64,000 bases of DNA from Saussurea involucrata (lineage: Eukaryota > Streptophyta > Magnoliopsida > Asterales > Asteraceae). Positions 52,592 to 62,224 of this stretch are shown here, piece after piece (within the stretch, counting starts at the first letter, position 1; every line of letters starts with the position of its first letter). Below the pieces are notes generated by a model. It saw only the letters and a list, made by a program, of their open reading frames with translations, was not told the DNA's origin and ran no database searches. The DNA is taken from NCBI GenBank assembly GCA_033807775.1, contig JAWVWS010001017.1, forward strand, positions 496,001-560,000. The letters run 5' to 3'. A program made the translations under genes and the position numbers.

Positions 52592-54512
52592 TTCTCCCCC
52601 TAAAGTTATATAAAGAAAAACAATATGGTCTTGAAAACTTCAGATCTTTATCTTCTTTCCCTCTTTTTGAAACCTTTGGTGTTACTTGTCTTCATGTCTT
52701 TCCAAACCCCCCCTTGAATAAAGCTCTTGGTCTTCATAGTTTCAACTTTATCACCAGATTCAATGATTAATAACTGCGACTGAATGCACTAAAAGCAACT
52801 TTCAATTGTAGAAACTTCAACACCTCAGATCAGCACACGAGAAAGATAATGTGTAAGTTACGTGACATTCCATAGTGCATCTTCAGTTTAAAATCAAGAA
52901 TCTGTCTTTGAACCACGAGTTGAATTGGCTTTGAAAAAATTCAGAACTTGTCTAATCAAAATGCTCGAAAGGAGGAAATAGTTAGTAGCGAACACCACTT
53001 TTATAAGGGATGAGAAGAATTGATCACTTGTAAACAACTTGAACTCTTTTCTGAACTGATCAAATAACAATTAATCCCCCTCAGCTTTTGCTAACTCCCC
53101 CTCAAATTCATATTCGGTGTCTTTAAATCTGTATTATTTCTCCCCCTCATGATGATTAGGAGCATCCTGAGCATCATGCAACTTCAAAGACAATATTGAT
53201 GAGTAGCAAAATACCAGATAAAACGTTTTAATAACCAAGATGGGGTAAATATCTAACACAGAAATACAATAGTAACTATTATCATAACAATTAAAATAAT
53301 TGTGTGGCCTATGTTCAGAGTTGGCATTGGGGTATCTCTAATAGGACTTCCAGTTATCACTGAAGTAAAATTTTAAAAATTACTTCTCAAACTGTTTTGG
53401 CAATATCACAAAGATATGCGAGTGGAATCACAAAGACTAGTGCATGTGTGAAAGAATTAAATTATATCGACTTGGCTCAAATATTGATTTAACCTGGGAC
53501 TCATGTTAAAGTTCAATTGACACGGTGATTAGAAAATGAAGTTCAGAGACCGGAGCTGATGTCTACCTTTTTCAATATCTAAGACCTCCGAGTGAGGGAT
53601 AGATAGATTATATGCTAAATCTCCGTGCATTTATGAAACAAGCATCTTTTGTGAGACACTTGAGTGGCTAGGTGGGGTGACATGAGTTATCGACACTGGG
53701 TCCATGTCTGTTTCAATATCCATCTCCAAAGAATTAGAATGAATAGATTGTGTGGTTACCCAGATAACTGACTCGGTTTGGTAAGGACCAATAATTCTTT
53801 TAAGTCATGTCACATCCTCACCAAATTCTTTTCACTCCAAACTCATCTATCAAGCTAGACCCCTCATTGTTGTCTATAAGAGGATGTGTTTCTTGGGTAT
53901 GTCCTTCCGGTTCTGGATAGACCATAGAAACATTATAATTCCTAACACTCCTTTCATTCATCGAATATAATAGTTTAGTACGAGTTCTAAACTGAAATGT
54001 TTAGAGGTCATAACATTTAAGAACGAGTCCTGATCTGAGATGATCAGAAGTCATAAAAATCATTTGAAATAGAGAATTTCAATAAACAATATCAAGCGCT
54101 AACTAGAATGACTCAGTAAGCACAATGTATTCAAAAATGAAACAATAATCAGAAAGTTTAATTGTGAAGAACAAGTCACAATTAATGTGTCAGATAATAG
54201 TTGAATCATTAATAGGAATGACGTACTACAAAAAATTGGAATTCAAGCTAGTGTATTTCCATCGAAATAGTTCAACGAATATGTGAGACATGGAAATAAC
54301 TAAATCAAGAAAATATAACACGTGGCAATCATGAAAGTTAAAATCGGAGAATAACAAACACAAGTAAGTTATCTAGAATGAATTGCCACGGTTCTTTGAA
54401 TTTATTTAAAGTTCACTTACTTTTCACACAATAGTACCCCCCTCAAAAAATGGCATAACCTTTATTATCAGTCATGTGACATGAATATTCTGAACTAAAC
54501 GCACATGACATT
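52592..54512 (-). other. Non-coding 3' region of E' with repeated polypurine tracts and ORFx remnant
   Basis: Mostly decayed. Polypurine blocks (minus-strand GGGGGAG) stand at 52592-52603, 53072-53083, 53093-53105 and 53139-53150. The one at 53139 reads N-H-H-E-G-E-K in a frame where ORFx of A1 has D-H-Q-K-G-E-K. At 53480-53830 the sequence is the reverse complement of the ORFx remnant in E (61233-61517). No open gene remains. I see nothing definite in 53830-54420 beyond similarity to E reversed. Confidence 0.65.
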
Positions 54513-55124
54513 CCTGCAAAATAAATCAAAATTATTTTGGTATCCATGCTTTGATGGATCCTTGATGGTTAGATGCCTTATCTTTCAAGCTTCGAAAATG
54601 AGGACCGGGAATACTATAAGAACCATACCAATTATTTACATACCTTGGATGAACAAAGTCATTCTTCCCACACTAAGTGCAACATCTCTTTGCTCGGCTC
54701 AGACTGATTAGCTTTGCTGTAGAATAAACATGAGTAGGTGAATCAGTCTTGGAAATAAATGACTTTGTATCAACTACAGGATAAGACGTGTTTCCATCAC
54801 TGTCTTCTGTAGTTCACTTCTTTCTCCAAACCATTTTGACTTTTTGAAACACATGATTATCTTTATTATCAACACGAGAATTATATAAAAGATTGGAAGG
54901 TCGAATCTGATCTTTTGAAAACTCATTTGATTTGACAAGACTCTTTGAATACTAATTGTAGAACTTGACGCATAAGATGATTGAACAACATTGAAATCGC
55001 TTTCTTCAAGTTTCTTGACTTTGACGGATAAAACATTTCGTTATTCGAGAAGTAAATCAAGTGTCTTTTGTGGATCAGATTTTACCATTTGTTCTTTCAA
55101 AATTTCAGTTGTTAACCTAGATAA
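54513..55124 (-). pseudogene. Gag-tail remnant of E', cut by F
   Basis: The minus strand matches the end of the E gag-tail gene (59900-60473) with stops and indels, including the final W-I-P-K-like codons and the TTTTGCAGG junction (plus 54513-54526). After the junction it carries the same pol deletion as E: a shred of protease with T-C-A-C-A-T-G-A-C-T-G in DNA, then the GGTTATGCC block. F interrupts it at 55125; GATAA (55120-55124) may be the target duplication. Confidence 0.75.
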
Positions 55125-56093
55125 TGTTGGTCCCGAAGGGGTTATACAAGTAATAGTTTGTAGAAGGGGGGGTTGCATACAAACACACAATATTTTGGTT
55201 TTCTAAATTGTTTATTAATAAATCAAACATAACTTACAGATTGTTGCGGAATTAGATTAAGTAGAACCTAATCTAAACAAACTTGAGAATCACTAAGTGT
55301 TCTTGCACAAGAAATAGAAAGAAAAGAAGATATATAAAAAAGGATATTTTTCTAAGGCACTAAGAAGTTCAGTGAAGACCACATTCAAACTGAAGGGGTA
55401 TTCATCTTATTTATACCCAATGCATTTAATGCATGGCCGGAGGACTTTACACGTGTTAGCATCTGATTGGGCGCATGTTTCTGACTTTTAGCAACATGCT
55501 TTGGGCCGTATGGTGAACAGTGTAGTGGCAGAGTGGTTGTACGATCCTGGACAAAGACATGTCCCTTTTGAAAAATCGTATGGAGTTGTGCAAGTAGATA
55601 ACACAAACATTTCTTGAAGTAGAAGCTTCATGATCAACGATCGCTGAGTAGATCTTACATCAGAGAAGACCTGATGTAAGTCAGCTATCGCTGAAGTCTT
55701 CTTCTTGAAATGTTGTGTGTGTGGACTTGTCTTGGTTTCACTGATGTCCGCGTCAGATCATTAGTAGACTCGTCACTTGTTCATCAGCTTTGTCTTCGAT
55801 GTCAGCGATGAACTCTTCGTCGTGAAACTTGTCTTCGGGGATTACCAACAACATTGTTTTACATATGAAACACTCAACGATCATCAGTGATACTGAACAA
55901 ATGCAGGTTATCACTGATGGACATTTATCTCTGAGGAATACTATGAAGAACAGTGGTTACCATCAGTGATACTGAACAGACTTAGTATGTTATCACTGAT
56001 GGTGAAACACTAATACATACAAATGTTATTTATAATTTTCACTAGGTATTTGTAAGGGTCATCATCAAATCACTGAGAGAGTTTGGATCAACA
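55125..56093 (-). repeat. 3' LTR of F, 969 bp
   Basis: Same family as the B LTR: TGTTGGTCCC start, GGATCAACA end on the plus strand, with a minus-strand polypurine tract beyond (56094-56104). A minus-strand TATAAATA at 55409-55416 is a likely TATA box. At least seven ATCA(G/C)TGAT-like motifs lie between 55630 and 56030. Confidence 0.88.
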
Positions 56094-56371
56094 ATCTCCC
56101 CTTATTTGATGATGACAAAGCAACAAAAGAAAATTGCTAAGTGTTTAAAAACATAAGTATAAATGTGACTCATAGATACGTGTCCTATTTACTGTTTTTA
56201 TGGATCTTTTTAGTACTAGTGGAGTAAAGTACTTTCACTGAATAATTCATTAACTTCGTAAACGATTACAAGGGAAGTTGAAAAATACAAGTACAAGTGA
56301 AAGAAAATTTTACAAGTACAAAAGTAATTACTAATAAATAACAAAAGAAGAATACAAGAGAGATCTATCAG
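56094..56371 (-). other. 3' untranslated stretch of F
   Basis: Polypurine tract (ATAAGGGGAGAT on the minus strand) and about 270 bp of AT-rich sequence between ORFx stop and LTR. I see nothing else. Confidence 0.6.
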
Positions 56372-57265
56372 CTATTGAGGTTCGTCTTTGAAGAGCATTT
56401 CGTCAAAGGTATCAGTCTCTGGGATTATCCAATCAGGAACCACTTCACCTTGTTCCCTTCTGAGTTTAGCTTCCTTCAGCACATGGGTTTTGAGGAAGAG
56501 GCCTGGTCTTGATTTGTGGCACCAGTAGATAAGATCTCTGAGTTGGTTGACTGGACAAATGGGAAGCTCTGAGAAGCGTTGTAAGCACATGATACCATTC
56601 CAATCCAAGAAGATTATACCATAGGAGTCACTTATCATATGGCCAGGTATAAAAGGTCCTCCTGGTGGCAGTGATAAGTCTAAGGCTGAGAGATCAGGAG
56701 GAGGTCTGAGCACTGCTTCTCCGGAGAATTCGATCCCGGTTTCATTTCTGATAGCATGCCCACCAGAGGAAGAGGTTCGCTTTCTTTTTGCAGGAGCAGG
56801 TCTTCGTTTTTTATGAAGCGCTGGAGGAGGAGGCAAGTCCATCGTAGATGTGATTTTGTTGATCAGTGTGTTCAAGAATTTCTCAACATGAGATATGAAC
56901 TTCGACTTAGACTTATGAATGGAACTCCTGACTTCAAGCCATTCATCAAACCCAAATAGCTCTATCTTCGACATGAAGGTCTTTTACGATTCCCCATTCC
57001 CCATTCTGCACCATTCCAACGTAGAGTCACTGACAACTCTTTGCTTTTGGGTTTCTTTTCCTATGTCCTTGAGGAGTTGCTCCTGAACCTTTATTGGAAA
57101 TTTCTTTAACTTCTTATCAGAGACTGAGCTCTGAGCTACCTTAAGGGCAAATTATGCATCCTTTCGGCACTTAGTGAGGAGTTGCTCAGCTCTGACAGAT
57201 TCTTCTAGTTCTTCAGGTGTCAGGAACTCGAGGCCAGGTAGAGGAGGGACCGTTAGGACCATAAA
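56372..57265 (-). pseudogene. C-terminal part of ORFx in F, cut by E
   Basis: The open segment 56974-56372 (200 residues) begins with W-L-E-V-R-S-S-I-H-K and has a strongly basic block K-K-R-R-P-A-P-A-K-R-K-R, likely a nuclear localisation signal. It then has a Pro-rich part and a region ending at the C-terminus with Y-W-C-H-K-S-R-P. Upstream (57265-56975) the same reading continues with two stops (T-P-E-E-L-E-E-S-V-R-A-E-Q...). Position and layout (last gene before the polypurine tract, basic block before the C-terminal domain) match ORFx in C and A1, and F shares its LTR with B, whose ORFx front half is at 7116-7907. Direct sequence similarity to A1/C is weak, so homology is inferred mainly from position. 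Confidence 0.55.
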
Positions 57266-57785
57266 TGTCCTACATATTAGAAAGACATATAAAGAATTAT
57301 ATAGCTTAATTATAGAGTTTAATTAATTATTGTAAAGGCCTTAATTGTGTTATTTAGGCTTAATTGATTAATGGGCTTGGGCCTTGTTTAGATAAGTCCT
57401 AAGTATATAAGGATTATTGTTAACCTAGTTTTAGGTTAGAGATTCATTAGAGAGCTTATTGTTTAGAAATCGTTCCTTTACTTTGATTATTTTCGACATA
57501 CTACAGTTTTTTCTTGAAGAAAATCGTTCATCAATCGGGTTTGCAAAGTTCTTTCGTCGATTTAATAATTCGTTTGTTATATGTCGATTGTTTAATCGCT
57601 TTAATCTAGTCTTTATCTGCGTTTACATCGATTCTCAAAGGTATTAATTTTTCAATCTAAAAACCAATTCTTGAGTTTTTGTTGTTCTAAAATTTTTGTG
57701 GTGATTATTGAAAAATAGGATATACTTTGCTTAGAAATCGATTTGGGAATTTTTTTTGTGTTTTTGGTCAAAATCTAACCCTACA
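57266..57785 (+). repeat. 5' LTR of E (approximate)
   Basis: Starts TGTCCTACATATTAG, similar to the E' LTR. A TATATAA box stands at 57404-57410. The end is placed at CCCTACA (57785) because a primer-like TGGAATCAAGC follows at 57790; that is a diverged form of TGGTATCAGAGC, so the boundary is uncertain. The flank to the left is F ORFx. Confidence 0.55.
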
Positions 57786-59085
57786 GGAGTGGAATCAAGC
57801 AACCCTATCGATCCCAGATCCGAATTGCAACCACAGCCGTGGTTATCGGACTTTATCTCATTGTTACCGGGTAAGTTTCCTATTTCTCACAAGTTATCGG
57901 ATAAATATCAAGTTACCGGATAATTTTTTTAGTTACCGGATAATTCTTTTTAAAGTTACCGGGTAATTTTTTTAGGTTACCGGACAATTTTTTAAAGGGT
58001 TACCGGATAACTTTTTGTTCCAAGTTACCGGTTGATTTCTACTTTCCGGATGATATTTTCAAAACTGACTGGATGATCTGAACTTTCCGGGTGATCTGAA
58101 CTATTCACAATTCATTTTCCGGATACCCATTGACTTTTCGGATGTATTCCAATTTTCCGAATAAATTGTGTTTGGCATGAAATCAACCATCCAAGCCGCT
58201 ATCTTTGACCATCGTTGCATTCATACATATATATTTAGTTGGAAGTTTTTTTTTGTTTTGTTTTTTTTTTTGCTGGTTTTGATTTTGATCGAGAAAGAAG
58301 TTAATCCGGTAAGTTCTCATCGCATCCGGTAAGCCAACTTCAACCGGTAAGTGCAATTTCCATCAGGAATCTCAATTCATCCGGATTTCTTCACGTCCGA
58401 CAAGTTCCTCATTCATCCGGTAAGTTGTGTTTAATAAGTTTTTGGTTGGTAAGTCTCAATTCTCTTTATCCGGTAAGTCACAATTTTTTTCGCATCCGGT
58501 AAGCGTATCGCATCCGGATAAGTTCCCAGTAAGTTTGATTTGTCGTCCGGTAAGTACACTCTTAATTTATCCGGTAAGTCAATTTTTTTCCTGGTAACTT
58601 GAACTTTACCCGGATACCATCAGGTAAGTTTTGTTTGGTGCAAGAAACTCAATCACCTGGTAAGTTTTGGTTGGTAAGTTCTGATCGGTACCCGAGTTAC
58701 CGCACGTCCCGTGATTGAGAATTTTAACGGTAAGTTGCAAAGTTTTAACGATCGGTTTGCGATTCTTTGAGACGTTTTGTGAAACTTTTAACGTTAACTT
58801 GAGAATTTTTTAGTGACAGTTTGAGACTTTTTGCGACGATTTGATCTTATTCGCTACGCTTATCAGTTTTTGTGATTCGTTTTGTCGTCTTGATCTAACT
58901 TGGTTTGTTTATCTTGTAGGTTTCATTCTCGAAGTTTGATTTCGTTCATTCCGATAATAATCAAATTTTAATTTTTGGAAACGAATTTATTTTTAGATTT
59001 GTTTTTCAAACTTAATTTTTGATTTTCTTCCGCATTTTTGATTCTTCAAAATAACATCGATTAACGATCAATTTTTCAGGTAACA
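57786..59085 (+). repeat. Leader of E filled with CCGGTAAG/CCGGATAA motifs
   Basis: A 1.3-kb leader without ORF. From 57840 to 58150 the motif is mostly TTACCGGATAATTTT. From 58300 to 58740 it becomes ATCCGGTAAGTT, about 15 copies with GGTAAG. A pyrimidine-rich ATTTTTCAGG (about 59070-59081) lies just before the gag ATG and looks like a splice acceptor. Confidence 0.75.
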
Positions 59086-60473
59086 ATGGGGCATTGCTTT
59101 AATCATGCGTGTAACGACTATAAAAGAATGTATCAAACGAATATCAAGCTAGCAGATGAATTTATCAGCAAGAACCTCAAAGAACTGAAGGAACTGAAAT
59201 TGCAAACAATTGAAAGTTCTGAGAAGCTTGCTAAATCTGAAGAAAAGGCAACATCATTAGAGTCTGAAAACACTGAGCTGAAAAAGAAGCTATCTGATTT
59301 ATCATCACGAGATGATATCAAGGAGACTGAGAAAGAGAAAGAAAGACTACGTGAAAAGAATATCAAACGATCAGATGATTTGTGAAACAAGTACATCAAA
59401 GAACTGAAGGAACTCAAATCTCAAATCTGGAATAGTTTTGAGAAGCTGGCTAAAAAAGAAAAGAAAGGTAAACTCCTGAACAGTGAAAACCTTGAGCTTA
59501 AAAATAAACTAACTACTGTTGAAAAGGTTTTTGAAAAGGAGAAAGAATGTTTTGCAAAGGAAAGACAATTGCTTATACAAAAGAAATCTGGTTTTTCAAC
59601 CAAATCTCTTGAAGAGAAGAAGAGTCTTGAGCTTATGTGTTTAAAACTTTCAAAACAGATCTTATACTTTGAAAAAGTTTTGATTTTAGAAAAAGAGAAG
59701 TTTGAAACTGAACGCAAATATTTTACTAAAAGGAATGGAGAACTTTCTTTAAAAATAACTGAATTGGAGAAAGAATTGGATGTTCTAATCAAAGAGTCTG
59801 AAAAGAAGAAAGTTGAAGGAAAGATTTTGCATTCGAAAGAAAGATTTTTCAGACTGAGATTTCTAAACTTACACCGAGATTATCTGGATTAGCAACCGAG
59901 ATTTTGAAGGAACAAATGGTTAAATCTGATTTACAAAATAAATTTGATTTAATTCTCAAAGAACGAAATGCTTTATCCGTTAAGGTCAAGAAACTTGAAG
60001 AAAGCAAGTTCAAAGGTGTTCAACCTTCTTATGCTTCAAGTTTATTTTCTACAAATCGTTCTTCAAAGAATTTTGTCAAATCAAATGATTTTTCAAAAGA
60101 TCAGATTCGACCTTCCAATCTTTTCTATAATTCTCGTGTTGATAATAAAGATTATCAATCTTTCAAGAAAGTAAACATGGTTTGGAGAGCTAAAGGATCC
60201 ACTCTTTCTCCAAAGCCATTTGTCTATGTTAAGAGTGCCAAGAACAACAAAGCTTTCCACGCTAAACCTTTTGTGAAAACTGATCGTGCTTACTCTGTTA
60301 ATAAGCTGATCAGCTTATCTACACAGAAGCTGTGTTGTTCTTATTATGGAACAAGTGAGTTTGTGAATAAAGACCGTGCTAAGTATTGGTATGGTACTTA
60401 TAGTATCCCAGGTCCTCATAGGGCATCTAACCAACAAGGATCCATCAAAAGATGGATACCAAAATCCTACTAA
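59086..60473 (+). pseudogene. Gag-tail protein of E, broken
   Basis: The start is the ATG at 59086 (M-G-H-C-F-N-H-A-C-N). Coiled-coil Gag tail rich in K/E/L, as in D. A TGA falls at 59383-59385, reading continues in frame to about 59840, and a frameshift leads to the last part (59904-60473) with M-V-W-R-A-K-G-S-T, P-K-P-F-V-Y-V-K and the ending R-W-I-P-K-S-Y. The capsid region and the main zinc knuckle are absent. Total about 460 codons. Same architecture as the intact D gene (1336-2256). Confidence 0.75.
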
Positions 60474-61232
60474 TCTGTTTTGCAGGAATGTCATGTGTGC
60501 CTTGGTCAGAACATTTTTTTCACATGACTGCATTAAAAGGTTATGCCAATTTTAAGGGGGAGTACTATCTCATGAAAGGTAAGTGAACTTCAACTGAATT
60601 CAAAGACCGTGGTAATTCATTCTGGGTAACTTACTTGTGTTTGTTATTCTCCAATTTTAACTTCCATGATTGCCACGTATTATGTTTCATTAACTTAGTT
60701 ATTTCCATGTCTCACATATTCGTTGATTTTTCGATGGAAATACACTCGTTTGAATTCCTAGTTGTTTTCTAAGTTCGCTATTTCTTGTAAATGAGTCAAT
60801 TCTTATCTGATATAATAATTGTGAGTTGCTCTTCACAATTAAACTTTCTGATCATTGTTTCATTATCGAACATAATGTGCTTACTGAGTCACTCTGTTTT
60901 GTGCTTGATTTTGTTTCTTGAAATTCTGGTATTTCAAAAATGACTTCTGAACAATACAGTTCAGAACTCGTTCTTAAAAGTATGACTTCTAATCATTTCA
61001 GATCAGGACTCGTTCTTACATGCTATGACTTCTAAACACTTCAGTTTAGAACTCGTACTTCACTGTTTTCGAAACTGTTCCACTCGATGCATGAATGAGT
61101 GTTAGGAATTACACCGTTTCTATGGTCTATCCAGAACTGGAAGGACCTACCCAAGAAACACATCCCTTATAGACAACAGTGAGGGGTCTAGATTGATAGA
61201 TGAGTTCGGAGTGAAAATAATTTGGTGAGGCT
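60474..61232 (+). repeat. Post-gag region of E: protease stub and 48-bp repeats
   Basis: TAATCTGTTTTGCAGG (60471-60486) is followed by about 60 bp that still resemble the start of protease (TGTCATGTGTG...CACATGACTG), then a polypurine TTAAGGGGGAG (60551-60561). At about 60940-61070 a 48-bp unit (ACTTCT...CAGAACTCGTTCTTA) occurs three times. No gene. Confidence 0.65.
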
Positions 61233-61517
61233 GTGATAGGACTTAAAAGAATTATGGCTCATTACCAAACCGCGTCAGTTATCCGGGTAACCACACAATC
61301 TATTCATTCTCATTCTTTGGATATGAATATTGAAACAGACATGGACCAAGTGTCGATAACTCATGTCACCCCACCTATCCACTCAAGTATCTCACAACAG
61401 ATGCTTGTTTCATATATTCACGGAGAATTAGCACATAATCTATCAATTCCTCACTCAGAGGTCTTAGATATTGAAAAAGGAAGACATCAGCTCCGGTCTC
61501 CGAACTTCATATTCTAA
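61233..61517 (+). pseudogene. ORFx linker remnant in E
   Basis: An open 94-codon stretch reading H-V-T-P-P-I-H-S-S-I-S...Y-I-H-G-E-L-A. Very similar short segments occur in ORFx of C (L-I-H-S-S-V-S...I-L-H-G-E-Q-A) and in the linker of A1 (V-T-T-H-A-I-G-S-H...N-I-E-T-N-T-M-D). It is therefore a relic of the middle of ORFx, which shows that E descended from an ORFx-bearing element. Not expected to be functional. Confidence 0.6.
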
Positions 61518-61566
61518 TCACTGAGTCTATTGATTTTTAACTTGCGTCTCAGGTTAAGTCAATATT

Positions 61567-62016
61567 TGTTAGATCTGAAGTTTAGTCAATAAACCAAGTG
61601 TTGAAGATCTGATAAGAAGACTCAGATGTTCTGAGTAGAGGAGTCAGAGATCTGAGAAGAGAAGTCAGAGTTATGAGAGAAAGAGTTAGAAGCTCTGAGA
61701 AGCGTTATCAGAAGAATGTTCAGAAGTTCTGAACTACCTGTTCAGAACTTATGACTACATACTTTACTTAGTATTTAGTAAACTAATTAGGACACGTGTT
61801 ATGTTCTTATTAGTCGTTCTTATTTGTAATGTAGCTTTAACATGTCCGTTGCAGTATAAATAGAGTAGTTAGCACTATGTTGCTAACTGATTGATTGATT
61901 GATTGATTTTCCATATATCTTTGTATTCATTCTTTGTAATCTTTGAGATTCTCTCTCACTTAGATTTGTAATCCTGTTCATCATTGAATACAATTGGGCT
62001 TGATCCTGTACTTACA
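61567..62016 (+). repeat. 5' LTR of A2, 450 bp
   Basis: Clearly the A1 family, starting TGTTAGATCT, with a roughly 40-bp deletion near the 3' end and scattered substitutions. TATAAATA at 61855-61862. The A palindrome cluster is partly degraded. ATATT (61562-61566) would be the left target duplication. Confidence 0.93.
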
Positions 62017-62018
62017 AT

Positions 62019-62030
62019 TGGTATCAGAGC
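62019..62030 (+). promoter_or_regulatory. Primer binding site of A2
   Basis: TGGTATCAGAGC, two bases after the LTR. Confidence 0.94.
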
Positions 62031-62224
62031 CAATCAACAAACAAATTCGTTCAAGATTGTTATCGCGAAGATCGATTGATCAATTTCTTGAAGATTTCTT
62101 GATTCATTCAAAATTCGATTCCGCTGCTAGGGCTAGTTCTTGAATTCTTGACAATTCTTGAATTACCTGTTACATTTCGATCAAGAAACTCGAATTTGTC
62201 TTTCTGTTGAATTTTCTTACAATC

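Larger units (their letters stand above)
57266..61566 (+). mobile_element. Copia element E, non-autonomous, split by A2
   Basis: Plus-strand element inserted in F and itself interrupted by A2 at 61567. Content: LTR, CCGGTAAG-rich leader, a Gag-tail gene, the stub of protease, then about 1 kb with an ORFx remnant. Pol is deleted. E' carries the same deletion junction in the opposite orientation, so the deletion predates both insertions and the truncated form has transposed. Confidence 0.75.

Noticed and set aside
57459..57966. Short ORFs in the E LTR and leader
   Set aside because: Low complexity, no start context, overlap LTR and repeat array.
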